From contig NC_045449.1 of NCBI RefSeq assembly GCF_002776525.5, positions 5,946,476-6,010,475 of the forward strand: DNA of 64,000 nucleotides, in the 5' to 3' direction. Each line of letters starts with the position of its first letter. The stretch's first letter is position 1. Shown here piece after piece: positions 1 through 10,445 of the stretch. The notes beneath the pieces were generated by a model. The model was not told the origin of the DNA. It saw only the letters and a program-made list of their open reading frames with translations, and searched no databases. The translations under genes and the position numbers were made by a program. This DNA comes from Piliocolobus tephrosceles. Lineage: Eukaryota > Chordata > Mammalia > Primates > Cercopithecidae.

Positions 1-350
1 TACAGTACTTTTTAAATTATTATTTGTATCAACTTAAGGAGTACAAGTATTAATACAAATTTGTTACATGGATTTATTGTGTAGTGGTGACGTCTAGGCT
101 TGTAGTGTACCCATCACCTGAGTAACATGCATTGTACCTTTTAGGTAATTGATCATCCTTCACCCCCTATTCTCCTACCCTTCCAAGTTTCCAGTGTCTA
201 TTGCTCCATACTCTGTGACCTCGTGTACACAATATTTTGCAGTCATTTAAAAGTCAGAACATGATTAGATTAAAAAAATATGGTATATATAGACAATGGA
301 ATTCTATTCAGCCATAAAATAAAATGAAATCATGTCTCTTGCAGCTACGG
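1..350 (-). mobile_element. L1 fragment, 3' end antisense plus short inverted segment
   Basis: Positions 1-265 read as the complement of an L1 3' end (gtacccatcacctgagtaac, then a pyrimidine-rich stretch ending gtcagaacatg). Positions 266-350 switch to L1 sense orientation (tattcagccataaaataaaa, then catgtctcttgcagc). A minus-strand L1 whose 5' piece is flipped is the usual product of twin-primed integration. The copy runs off the left edge and an Alu interrupts it on the right. Confidence 0.75.
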
Positions 351-636
351 GCTTTTTTTTTTTTTTTTGCTCTGTTGCCCAGGCTGTAGTGCAGTGGCAC
401 AATCTTGGCTCACCACAACCTCCGCCTCCTGGGTTCAAGCGATTCTCTTGCCTCAGCCTCCCAAGTAGCTGGGATTACAGGTGCCCGCCACCATGCCTGG
501 CTAATTTTTGTATTTTTAGTAGGGTCGGGGTTTTACCATGTTGGCCAGGCTGGTCTCAAACCACTGACCTCATGATCCACCCACCACAGCCTCCCAAAGT
601 GCTAGGATTACAGGCATGAGCCACTGCGCCCGGCCT
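351..636 (-). mobile_element. Alu, antisense, full-length dimer
   Basis: It starts with a T tract, then gcccaggctgtagtgcagtg, and ends ccactgcgcccggcc. Short near-repeats ggggcttttt at both ends look like the TSD. Scattered substitutions suggest AluS age. Confidence 0.95.
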
Positions 637-639
637 AAG

Positions 640-1637
640 GGGCTTTTTTTTTTTTTTAACTTGATAACTTTATTTGTATTTTGTCTATAGATATTCTATT
701 TTATTGTATAATTTCAACTTTCATTTTAGATTTGCGGGGTACACATGCAGTTTTGTTACATGAGTATATTGCATGATGTTGAGGTTTGGGATACAAATGA
801 TCCCAGCAGCCAGACAGTGAGCACTGCACCCAAGAGGCTGTTGTTTTTTTTTGTTGTTGTTGTTTTTGAGATGGAGTCTCGCTGTCACCCAGGCTGGAGT
901 GCAGTGGCCGGATCTCAGCTCACTGCAAGCTCTGCCTCCCGGGTTCACGCCATTCTCCTGCCTCAGCCTCCCGAGTAGCTGGGACTACAGGCGCCCGCCA
1001 CCTCGCCCGGCCAGTTTTTTGTATTTTTTAGTAGAGACGGGGTTTCACCGGGTTAGCCAGGATGGTCTCGATCCCCTGACCTCGTGATCCGCCCGTCTCG
1101 GCCTCCCAAAGTGCTGGGATTACAGGCTTGAGCCACCGCGCCCGGCCCAAGAGGTTGTTTTTTAACCTTTGTCCCTCTCCCTCCCTGACCCCTCTAGTAA
1201 TCCGCAGTTCCTACTGATAGCATCTTTCCATGAGTGCTCTGTGTTTAGCCCCTACTTATAAGTGAGAACATGCAGTAGTTGAGTAGTTGGGTTTTTGTTC
1301 TTGTATTAATTCACTTGGGATAATGGCCTCATGCTGCATTCACGTTCCTGCAAAGAACGTAACTTTGTTCTTTTTTATGACTGCATAGTATTCCCTAGTG
1401 TACATGGGCTACATTTCTTTATCCAGTCCACTGTTGATGGGCATCTAGGTTGATTCCATGTCTCCGCTATTGTGAATAGTGCTGCAATGAATATACAAGT
1501 GCATGTGTCTTTTTGGTAGAATGATTTATTTTCTTTTGGATATCCACCCAGTCACGGGATTGCCGGGTCAAATGGTAGTTCTGTTTTAAGTTACCTGAGA
1601 CATCTCCAAACTGCTTTCCACAATGGCTGAACTAACT
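640..1637 (-). mobile_element. L1 3' half, antisense (3' segment of a twin-primed copy)
   Basis: The complement reads through the L1 ORF2 C-terminal region and 3' end: gcagttttgttacatgagt near 750, ataagtgagaacatgcag near 1260, ccacaatggctgaactaac at the right end. An Alu at 851-1147 interrupts it. The right edge abuts, in opposite orientation, the ORF2 segment that normally lies just upstream in L1, so this and 1638-4318 are one insertion. Confidence 0.85.
851..1147 (-). mobile_element. Young AluY-type, Old World monkey lineage, antisense
   Basis: It carries gtggccggatctcagctc, ccacctcgcccggccagt and caggcttgagccaccgcg, which I recall as AluYR-like markers. The TSD is caagaggctgtt before and caagaggttgtt after, one mismatch. 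It is inserted in the older L1. Confidence 0.93.
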
Positions 1638-2471
1638 TAAAAGCATAGACAAGATCGATAGTCCACTAGCTAGATCAACAAAGAAATAAAAGAGAAAAAA
1701 TCCCAATAAGGACAACCAGAAGTGACAAAGGTAACATTACAGCTGACCCCACAGCAAGACAAAGACTCCTCAGAGACTACTATTAACATCTCTAAGAGCA
1801 CAAACTAGAAAATTCAGAGACTATGGAAAAATCCCTGGAGACACGCAACCTCCCAAGATTGAATCAGGAGAAATTGAAACGCTGAACAGACCAATACTGA
1901 GTTCTGAAACTGAACCAATAATAAAAAACCTACCAACCAAAAAAAAAAAAAAAAAAAAAACCCCACCCCCCCCAGACCAGATGGAATAGCCAAATTTTAC
2001 CAGACATACAAAGAAGAGTTAGTACCAATTCTACTAAAACTATCCAAAAAATCGAGGAGGGACTCCACTCTAACTTGTTCTACAAAACCGGCATCACCCT
2101 GATACCAAAACCTGGCAAAGACACAACAACAACAAAAAATAAAACTACAGGCCAATATCCCTGATGAATACAGACACAAAAATCTTCAACAAAATACTAG
2201 CCAACAGAATCTAGCAGCACATCAAAAAGTTAATTCACCACAATCAAGTAGGCTTCATTTGTAGGATGCAAGATTGGTTCAACATATGCAGATCAATAAA
2301 TGTGATTCACCACATAAACAGAATTAAAAACAAAGACCATATGATTATCTCAATACATGTGGAAAAAGCCTTCAATAGAATCCAACATCCTTTCATGATT
2401 AAAAAAAAAAAAACTCAACAAACCAGGCATTGAAGGAACATATTATTATTTTATAATAAAGCATTATCCAT

Positions 2472-2760
2472 ATGATAAAGTATTATCACAAAATAATAAG
2501 AGCCATCTATGACAAATCCACAGCCAACATCATACCAAATGAGCCAAAGCAGAAAGCATTTCCCCTGAGAACTGGAACAAGACAAGGATGCCCATTCTCA
2601 CCACTCCTATTTAATATAGTACTAGAAGTCCTAACCAGAGCAATCAGGCAAGAGGAAGAAATAAAAGGCATCCAAATAGGAAAAAAAAGAAGTTAAATCA
2701 TCTCTGTTCACTGATTATACGATTCTATGCCTGGAAAACCCTAAAAACTCTGCCAAAAGT
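2472..2760 (+). pseudogene. Decayed L1 ORF2 reverse-transcriptase core
   Basis: A 74-residue open stretch (2472-2696) includes the L1 RT block TGTRQGCPFSPLLFNIVLEV. Just downstream, past a stop at 2695, the position of the catalytic FADD motif reads FTDY, so the second catalytic aspartate is lost. Frames on both sides are broken. This is a dead retrotransposon remnant, not a gene. Confidence 0.85.
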
Positions 2761-3935
2761 TTCCTGGATCTGATAAAAATTTCAATAAAGTTTCAGGATA
2801 CAGAATCAACGTGGAAAAATCAGTAACCTATCTATATACCAATAATGTTCAAGCTGCAAGCAAAATCAAGAATGCAATCCCATTTACAATAGCCACAAAA
2901 AAAAAAAAAAAAAACTAGAAATACATCTAACCAAGGAGGTGAACTATCTCTACAAGGAGAACTACAAAATGCTGTTGAAAGAAATCGCAGATGACACAAA
3001 CAAATGGAAAACCATTCCATGCTCATGGATGCGAAGAATCAATACTGTTAAAATAGCCACACTATCCAAAGCAATCTAAAGATTCAAAGCTATTCCTATC
3101 AAACAATCAACATCATTTTTTACAGAACTAGAAAAAAAATCTAAAATTCATATGGAACCAGAAAGAGCCTAAATAGCCAAAGCAATCTTAAGCAAAAAGA
3201 ACAAAACTGGAGGAAATCACATTACTTAACTTCAAACTATACCATAAGGTTACAATAATCAGAACAGCAATACTGGTACAAAAAGAGACACATAGAGAAT
3301 AGAGAACCCAGAAATAAAGCCACACACCTGGTAGCCATCTGATCTTCAACAAGGCTGACAAAAATAAGCAATGGGGAAAGGGTTCCCTATTCAATAAATG
3401 GTTCTGGGACAACTGGCTAGCCATATGCAGAAGAATGAAGTTGGACTCCTATCTTTCATCACATACGAAAATTAATTCAAGATGGATTAAAGATTTAAAT
3501 GTCAAATTTAAATCTCAAACTATAAGTTAAACCTCCAACTATAAGAATCCTAGAAGAAAACCTAGAAAATACCATTCTGGACATTGGCCTTGGGAAAAAA
3601 ATTATGACTAAGTCTTCAAAAGCAATTGCAACCAAAGAAATGGACCTAATTAAACTAAAGAGCTCTTCACAGCTAAAGAAACTATCAACAGAGTAAACAC
3701 AGACATCCTATAGCATAGAAGAAAATATTTTCAAATTGTGGATCCAACAAAGGTCTAATATTCAGAATCCGTAAGGACCTTAAACAATTCAACAAGCAAA
3801 AACCAAACAACCCCATTAAAAAGTGGGCAAAAGACATGAACAGACATTTCTCAAAAGAAGACATATAAGCAACCAATAAGCATATGAAAAAATGTTCAAC
3901 ATCACTAGACATCAGAGAAATGCAAATCAAAGCCA

Positions 3936-4238
3936 CAGTGAGCCACCTGTACTTTGGGAAGCCAAGGTGGGCGGGTCACTTGAGGTCAGGAGTTCCAGAC
4001 TAGCCTGGCCAACATGGTGAAACTCCATCTCTACTAAAAATACAAAAAAAAAAAAAAAAAAAAAAAAATTAGCTGTGTGTGGTGGTGCACACCTGTAATT
4101 CCAGCTGCTCCAGAGGCTGAGGCAGGAGAATCACTTGGACCTGGGAGATGGAGGTTGCAGTGAGCCAATATTGTGCCACTGCCCTCCAGCCTGGGTAACA
4201 GAGTGAGACTCCATCTCAAAATAAATAAATAAATAAAA
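3936..4238 (+). mobile_element. Alu, sense, 5' end truncated
   Basis: It begins inside the left arm (tactttgggaagccaaggtg), has a long A-rich middle linker (24 or more A) and ends in an (AAAT)n tail. It is inserted in the L1 ORF2 segment, whose sequence resumes at aactcacaatgagatatc. Confidence 0.9.
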
Positions 4239-4318
4239 TATAAACTCACAATGAGATATCATCTCACACTAGTCAGAATGGCTATCATTTAAAAAGTCAA
4301 AATACAGTCCTTTTAAAA

Positions 4319-5020
4319 CTAGTTTGGAGGATATGGTTGGAATATGCTACAACCATGTGCTTCCATATTCTGAACCCCAGAATTAGAAATAGACACAGGC
4401 CACAGGCAAGGCCAAACATTACCAGGCCTCCTCTGCATGAAGCAGCAGTGCGGAATACACACGCTCTGCAGCAGGTGGAGTTCAAAGACGAAGCAGAAAG
4501 AGAAACTAAGTGAGGCGGCCCAGGTCCCAGTCCCAAATGCACCAGCCAAATAATTCACTCCTCTTCTGGCAGAAGCAGATGAAGGTTATGGTGAGGAGAG
4601 AAGACAGGGGTGTTTAAGGGTAACTTTTCCTTATGGAACCTGGTAGAGGAAGGAGGAAGACGTGTCTATCCCTTATTCCATACTAATAAAGTCAGACTTT
4701 CTGCTTGTGTATGGACTGCTTGGGTTTGGAAAGAATTTGCAACCCCCATCTTTGTTTCCTTTTTACCTTCATCCTTCCCCTTCCCCTTGGATTTTACCCT
4801 TCACGTATGTAGTTTGCAAAACTATGCCCTGGCTACTGGTCTCTATGACAGGTCAGGCACAAAAACAGCATATTTAGACTGGGTAATTTGAGGACAATTT
4901 AATAAAGAGGCTATTTACAAAGATTTAGGCAAGGTGTAGGGAAGTAACAGGGAGAGAGTGCAGGACTCTGGAATCAACACAGGGCTTGAAAGAGGAATAT
5001 TACCACCGTGAGGTAGACAT
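4319..5020. other. No gene or firmly assignable repeat
   Basis: Mostly unique-looking sequence. The open frames of 93 and 71 residues here show no recognisable domain. Positions 4875-5000 look like an old LTR fragment, but I cannot assign a family. Confidence 0.4.
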
Positions 5021-5520
5021 ACCCTAAGGTGACCCATACTGAGTCCACCCTTGTGTAATCCCCTTCCCTTGAGTGTGGGTGGGGACTACGGCTTGTTTTT
5101 AACCAATAGAATATTTCAAGGGTGATGAGCTATTACTCTCATGACTGCCTTACATTTTCAGGACTCTATCTTAGCAGATTGGAAAGAGTCTCTTGCTGGC
5201 CTTGAAAAGCAAACCGTCATGTGCTAACTGCCTATTAGGGAGATAGGGAGACGGCCATGTGGCAAAGAACTTTGGGTGGTCTCTAGCACCAGAGGCAGTC
5301 TCTATCTAATAACCAGTTAAAACAAAAACAAAAACAAAAACGGGGCCTTCAGTCATGCAGCTACAAGGAAATGTTTTCTTCCAACAGGCTGAATGAGCTG
5401 GAATGAACTTGGACGCTTCCCCCATTCAAGCCTCCAGATGAGAATATAGCCTAGTGGACACCTTGATGGCAGCCTTGTGTGATTGTGAGCAGAAGATCCA
5501 GTTAGTGCAATCTCATTATA
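5021..5520 (+). mobile_element. MaLR (MLT1-like) LTR, 3' truncated
   Basis: Recognisable landmarks in order are cttgagtgtgggtggggact, aaccaatagaatatttcaag, acggccatgtggcaaagaac, and attcaagcctccagatgaga followed by gacaccttgatggcagcctt. The usual terminal block with the polyadenylation signal is missing where the Alu at 5541 begins. Confidence 0.65.
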
Positions 5521-5540
5521 AAAGAAAAAAAAAAAAAAAA

Positions 5541-5862
5541 GGCCAGGCACGGTGGTTCACACCTGTAATCCCAGCACTTTGGGAGGCCGAGATGGGTGAA
5601 TCATGAGCTCAGGAGTTCAAGACCAGCCTGACCAACATGGTGAAGCCCCGTCTCTACTAAAAATACAAAACTTAGCCAGACATGGTGGCAGGCGCCTACA
5701 ATCCCAGCTACTTGGGAGACCGAGGCAGGAGAGTTGCTTGAATCTGCGCAGCAGAGGTTGCAGTGACCTGAGATCTCGCCATTGCACTCTAGCCTGGGAC
5801 AGAGTGAGACTCCATCTCAAAACAAAATTAAAAATTAAAAAAAAAGACAAAAAAGAAAAAGA
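5541..5862 (+). mobile_element. Alu, sense
   Basis: Starts ggccaggcacggtggttcac and ends in an A-rich tail with AAAATT and AAAAG units. An A tract also precedes it (5524-5540), so it landed next to or in an A-rich site. Confidence 0.95.
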
Positions 5863-5869
5863 AAGCTCT

Positions 5870-6105
5870 TTATTTCTAAAAATGCCTAGGTATGTGCATG
5901 TAAATTAAGTCATAGATGAACAGACATTTAATGGGAATAGTGGTTACCTCCGAGAAGGGTCCTGGGTCTGGGATAGATGGCAAAGGTCTACTTACATTTT
6001 AACATCATTGTTTAAATATGTACAGTAATAATATATTCATGTATTATTTGTATAATTAGAATACTAACAATAATAACAAAAGACAAAGAAAAGATCATTT
6101 GCTCA
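5870..6105. other. AT-rich unique sequence
   Basis: No repeat or gene recognised; includes an AT-rich stretch at 6000-6100. Confidence 0.4.
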
Positions 6106-6109
6106 TTCA

Positions 6110-6290
6110 TGTCATTCTCTGCTCACAACAGTGAACAGAGGCATCACCTATTTTTACTTTTCAAGTAAAGAAATGAGACCCAGAGAAGGCAACTGGGTTG
6201 TACTTGTCGGTGGCCATGCTTGAGCCCATGGCCATTGGGTTTCTGGGCCTCCACCAGCTTACACCACTCACTGTGCCTTTTAGGTGAGGA
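6110..6290 (-). repeat. MIR, antisense
   Basis: The MIR core is visible in reverse: aagaaatgagacccagagaa, then ttgtacttgtcggtggcc in place of the usual gtcacacagctagtaag stretch. Confidence 0.55.
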
Positions 6291-6366
6291 TGGACTCAGG
6301 ATCCTATAAGTGCCTTTCCACGCCGGTGCTCAGAGCCCGCATTTGCAGGCTCACAGCCCCCCTTAC

Positions 6367-6733
6367 TGTCATGCGTGTCCGTGTGAAGAGACCACTAAAC
6401 AGGCTTTGTGTGAGCAATAAAGCTTTTTAATCACCTGGGTGCGGGCGGGCTGAGTCCAAAAAGAGAGTCAGCGAAGGGAGATAGGGGTGGGGCCGTTTTA
6501 CAGGATTTGGGTAGGTAAAGGAAAATTACAGTCAAAGGGGGTTGTTCTTTAGCGGGCAGCTGTGGAGGGGTCACAAGGTGCTCAGTGGGGGAGCTTTTGA
6601 GCCAGGATGAGCCAGGAAAAGGAATTTCACAAGGTAATGTCATCCATCAGTCAAGGCAGGAACCGGCCATTTGGAAGTGCACATGCAGGTCACAGGGGAT
6701 ACAATGGCTGAGCTTTGGCTCAGAGGCCTGACA
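6367..6733 (-). mobile_element. Solo LTR of the HERV-H LTR7 family
   Basis: Read on the minus strand it begins TGTCAGGCCTCTGAGCC and ends GGACACGCATGACA, with the LTR7 internal landmarks gctcatcctggctcaaaagc, cccactgagcaccttgtgac and ccccacccctatctcccttc. A 5-bp TSD flanks it (cttac 6362-6366, cctac 6734-6738, one mismatch). No internal provirus remains, so it arose by LTR-LTR recombination. At 367 bp it is shorter than typical LTR7 (about 450), having one copy of a block often duplicated in U3. The TATA box position reads TGTAAA on the minus strand (6497-6502) instead of TATAAA. LTR7 elements are known promoter/enhancer units in pluripotent cells; whether this one is active cannot be seen here. 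Confidence 0.93.
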
Positions 6734-6744
6734 CCTACGCCCAC

Positions 6745-7075
6745 TGTAGACTGAATGTTTGTATCCTCCCAAAACTCATGTGTTGAAGCCCCATTTCCCA
6801 AGGTGATGGTTTTAGGAGGTAGTATCTTTGGGAGGTAATTAGTGCCCCTTTGAGAAGAGACACAAGAGATATGATTTCTCCTCCTCTGTGAGAAGACACA
6901 GCAAAAAGGTCTTCCTTGTGTGCAAACAAGGAAGAGAGCCCTCATCAGGAACCGAATTAGCCAACACCCTGATCTTGGACTTCCCAGCCTCTAGAACTGA
7001 GAGAAATAAATGTCTGTTGTTTGAAAGCCCCAGCCTACGGCATGCTTGTTACAGCAGCCCAGATGGATTAAGGCA
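6745..7075 (+). mobile_element. MaLR (MST/MLT1-like) LTR, near full length
   Basis: Starts tgtagactgaatgtttgtat, passes gccccatttcccaaggtgat, tctttgggaggtaattagtg and atcttggacttcccagcctc, has the polyadenylation signal in gagaaataaatgtctgttg (7001-7019), and ends cagatggattaaggca. It directly abuts the LTR7 target site. Confidence 0.75.
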
Positions 7076-7149
7076 CTCCCTCCAAGAAGCATCAGGCTCT
7101 CTACACAAATCCTGGGTCAGAGCCCCTCTGAGTCACTGGCAGAAATCAC

Positions 7150-7320
7150 AGCTAAGACCAGTCTAGGGGACAAATGTCCTACTCATTGAGGCTTCAGGCA
7201 AACTCAAAGGTGATGCAGATTGATCCTCTATATGACAGATGAGGAAACCGAGGTTCATGGAAGACAGGACCCAGACACTCTGCTCTGAGTAACCAGAGCC
7301 TGGCTTCTTCTGAGCATGGT
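7150..7320 (-). repeat. MIR-like remnant, antisense
   Basis: Only the core tatgacagatgaggaaaccg (7222-7241) and nearby bases resemble reversed MIR. Confidence 0.4.
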
Positions 7321-7329
7321 GTGTACAGC

Positions 7330-8395
7330 CGTTTCTTGGAGGGAGATGCCATAGGGCCTCTCCTCCCGCAGTACATGACCTGCCTGGAACACAAGATATA
7401 CACTGATGAAGAACACGCTGTACAAGGTAGGTTGTGAGCACTGCCGAGGTGTGAGAAAGGGAATCCGAGTGCGGGAACTTCCACCCCTTCTTGAGGGGTC
7501 ACCTGTGCCTCAGCTTACTCATATCCTAAGCTGCATCTCCACGGGAGAGCCAAGCCTATGGGAGTCTGGGTTGTGGGATTGTATCTATTCTTATTTATTT
7601 TTAAGTGGCAGAATGCTGAAAAGACAATGAAAATAAAGACCATACCACTGCAAGTTAATTCAATGAGTTACTTTTTAAAAATAAATTTATACAGAAAAAA
7701 ATTCCTTGATCAGAATCTATAGCATTCAGTTACCCTGTCTGCTATGCAGGAAACCACGGCACTCCCTGGCAAGAGGTGATTGAGGGTATAGGCCTCAGGG
7801 CGGGTGGCCTGCCTGGGTGCAATGGGCAGAATTTTTCCTGCAGCAGTGGAGCTGTAACACAGCAGCCACAGGTGTCTTCCCCACCTCCAGCTCATTCGGC
7901 CTCTGACTCAGTCACCCTGCAGCCCCCCTTCTCTCCCAGCTCGGCCTCCGGCTGTTGTATTTTGCGTCACTCATTTCTCTGTGGCGCCAGCAGTCTTTAT
8001 TGTTGAAAACGTCTGTAGTTTGCTTTAATCAGAGCTCCTGTCAAGCACCGGCCCCCTCCTTTTGTACTTCATTGTCCTCAAGGGGAAAAAATTTATTACT
8101 AGCATCATTTTACACAAACCTCCCAGACGTGCTGGGATTCCACAATTCAGGAAGCCACCAGCTTGGTTTCTGCTCAGCACCAGGAGTCACAAAAGACAAA
8201 AGAGGCGGAAAGAATGTCCGCCTCTCCTCAAGCTGCTGCTACCAGTCCTGGTCAGCTGCTGACTTGCTGTGTGATCATCAGCCAGTTGCTGCCCCTCTCT
8301 GAGCATCAGGTTCATCGCCTATGCAACCAGGGGGATAGAGATGGTCTCCAAAGATAATTTCATCCCATTCTGCTATAATTTTGATTCATAAGAGT
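7330..8395. other. Repeat-free unique block
   Basis: No repeat or coding exon recognised. 7950-8115 (ttgcgtcactcatttctctg, then tttattgttgaaaacgtctg) has the look of constrained non-coding sequence, with an AP-1/CRE-like TGCGTCA and homeobox/SOX-like AT motifs. This is pattern-based only. Confidence 0.35.
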
Positions 8396-8400
8396 AATTG

Positions 8401-8708
8401 GGTCTGGGGGCAGTGGCTCACACCTGTAATCCTAGCACTTTGGGAGGTCAAGGTTGGTGGACCACTTGTGCTCAGGAATTTGAGACCAGCCTGGGCAATA
8501 TGGCAAAACCCCATCTCTACCAAAAATACAAAAAAAAAAAGAAAAATTAGCTGGGCATCGTGGCATGTGCCTGTGGTCCCAGCTACTTTGGAGGCTGAGA
8601 TGGAAGAATTGCTTGAGCCCACAAGGTTGAGGCTGCAGTGAGCCAAGATCCCACCACTGCACCCTAGCCTGGGTGACAAAGTGAGTCCCTGTATAAAAAA
8701 AAAAAAAT
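8401..8708 (+). mobile_element. Alu, sense
   Basis: Both arms present (cagtggctcacacctgtaat; tgagcccacaaggttgaggc), with an A-rich linker and tail. Its variants suggest AluJ/S age. Confidence 0.93.
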
Positions 8709-8957
8709 TAGTAATTGGAATTACCCAGACATATGCATCAGGTCTCCTGGCCTCTGGTCATCATTATCCCTAATGCTGATTAGACTTTCTCATTGCATAT
8801 CTGAGCATCACATTCCCCAACTTTAAATTTCTATGGCTTCTCACTTCCCGGCCTGACACCCGAGGCCTTCATAGCTTAGCTTCAACCTCCTCTTCCTGCC
8901 ACTTCTGTCCCTGTCACCCCATCCCATCACTGCCACCAGCAAGACGACTACATTTTT

Positions 8958-9031
8958 AAAAATTGTATTTTATTTTGTTTTTCTATGTTTAATTTTTTTT
9001 ATTATACTTTAGGTTCTAGGGTACATGACTT
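8958..9031 (-). mobile_element. Very short L1 insertion (3' tail only)
   Basis: About 74 bp reading ttattatactttaggttcta then gggtacatgac, which is the complement of the last bases of an L1, preceded by a T-rich stretch. Flanking copies of aagac(gac)tacatttt at 8941-8957 and 9034-9047 look like the TSD, with a 3-bp extra gac in the left copy. Confidence 0.7.
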
Positions 9032-9047
9032 GGAAGACTACATTTTA

Positions 9048-9360
9048 AGTTTTCTTCATGCCTCTTTGATTTCACACATGCTATTCCTGCTGCCCGGAGT
9101 GCCTTTCCCTCTCTTTCATTTGTCTATCTGACTCCTTTGCCTTCAAAACCCAGTTCAAACACCAAAGTCTTGAGGAAATGCCAGGTGAAATCAGTCTGCA
9201 CCTCCACTGGGCTCCCCTGGTCCCTGCACACCCCCAAGCCCAGCACTGCCCACTGTTCTCAGCACAGCACCTGGCATGGACAGCATACGGATGCCAGTTG
9301 GCTGCATGTGGGGACACACGGGGAGAGCCAGAACTCCCTTAAACAGGGCTGGTGGACTCA
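9048..9360. other. Unique sequence, possible L2 trace
   Basis: cctgctgcccggagtgcctt (9087-9106) resembles the L2 ORF2 3' region, but too little is preserved for a firm call. No exon recognised. Confidence 0.35.
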
Positions 9361-9361
9361 T

Positions 9362-9600
9362 CTTACCTGTGGCATAGTGGGAAGAATGCAGTTTTGGAGG
9401 TGCTTGCCTCAGTTCAATTGCTGGCGCTGTCACTCTCTGGGAGTGTGCACTAAGGCAAGTCACTTGACTGCACTGTAAAATGCAATGTAAAATGGTAATT
9501 ATTAAGCTTACCTTGCAAGGTCACTGTGAGGAATAGATAGAATTATGTGACGCCTAGCACACACTGAATGGTAGGTATTCAATAAATAGTAGTTATAGGG
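9362..9600 (+). repeat. MIR, sense, nearly complete
   Basis: Runs from ctgtggcatagtgggaagaa through aggcaagtcacttgactgc, gtaaaatggtaattattaag, aggtcactgtgaggaataga, and the 3' end ggtaggtattcaataaatag. Confidence 0.85.
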
Positions 9601-9612
9601 CCACCTTTCATT

Positions 9613-9907
9613 CTGTCTGCCTGTCTGTCCATCCATCCATCCATCCATCCATCCATCCATCCATCCNNNNNNNNNNATCCATCCATCCATCCATCCATCC
9701 ATCCATCTATCCGTCCGTCCATCCATCCATCCATCTATCCATCCATCTATCCATCTATCTATCCATCCATCCATCTATCCTTCCATCCATCTATCCATCC
9801 ATCTATCCATCCATTTATCTATCCATCCATCCATCCATCCATCCATCCATCCATCCATCCATCATCCATCCATCCATCCATCCATCCATCCATCCATCCA
9901 TCCATCC
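9613..9907 (+). repeat. (ATCC)n tetranucleotide array with a 10-N gap
   Basis: Long run of CATC/ATCC units with scattered TATC, CGTC and TTCC variants. 9667-9676 is an assembly gap, so true length is unknown. A single 3-base slip (atcatcc) occurs near 9862. Confidence 0.98.
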
Positions 9908-9990
9908 AATACTTATTGAGTGTTTTCCACGTGCTGGGCATAGTGCTAGGCTGGAGATGTGGTAATGAGTATTCAGGAAAAGCTAGGTCT
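9908..9990 (-). repeat. L2 3' end fragment, antisense
   Basis: aatacttattgagtgttttc then gtgctgggcatagtgctagg matches the reversed L2 3' end. The ATCC array immediately precedes it, where L2 tails often carry tandem units. Confidence 0.6.
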
Positions 9991-10362
9991 CCCCCTCCTG
10001 CTCTGATATTTGAAGTGGCCATAGTTTCTTTCTCGCCTCTCCCAGTGCCACCTGACCTGGTGCTGCTGAGCCAGTGCGATGAACCTCTGACCTGGCTCAG
10101 GCCACCCAGAGAAGGAGCATCGTTTCCCTCTGCATCTGCCCGCCTGGTGCATGTGGGCCTGGACTGCCCTGAGGTGGGACTCAGAGATGGGAAAGAGACT
10201 CAAGATAGTGCTTGGCAGGGCCTGAGCCACTTGGAGCCATTTCTGCAACGGTCTTCATGGTCCTGCCACACTGGCCGCCACTTACCTGGCCATACCCCAA
10301 CTCTTCCTCCAGCTCCTCACTCCTATCCAGCCCATCTACTCACTCTTCCACCTGCCCTCCCA
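9991..10362. other. Unique GC-richer sequence
   Basis: The 149-residue open frame across 9916-10365 begins in the L2 fragment and has no recognisable domain. No exon supported. Confidence 0.4.
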
Positions 10363-10364
10363 TA

Positions 10365-10445
10365 AGGCTGTTGTGAGGACAAAATGAATTGATGTAGGTA
10401 AAGTTCTAGAACCTTCCTGGCATGCAGTGAGCACTGCAGAAGCAT
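10365..10445 (+). repeat. MIR 3' part, sense
   Basis: aaggctgttgtgaggacaaa, then tctagaaccttcctggcatg: the 3' portion of MIR. Confidence 0.6.

Larger units (their letters stand above)
1638..4318 (+). mobile_element. L1 ORF2 segment, inverted 5' part of the twin-primed copy
   Basis: This is sense-strand L1 ORF2 sequence. Landmarks are ctcccaagattgaatcagga (1851), an A tract at 1940-1961 followed by agaccagatggaatagcc, the reverse-transcriptase core at 2540-2750, and the block ending gagatatcatctcacactag (4253-4272). It stops just before the ORF2 point where the oppositely oriented 640-1637 piece begins. An Alu at 3936-4238 splits it. Many stops and frameshifts leave it inactive. Confidence 0.85.

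Noticed and set aside
6370..6640. 70-residue minus-strand frame as a retroviral protein remnant
   Set aside because: It lies within the LTR itself, which has no coding function. No gag, pol or env sequence is present around this solo LTR.
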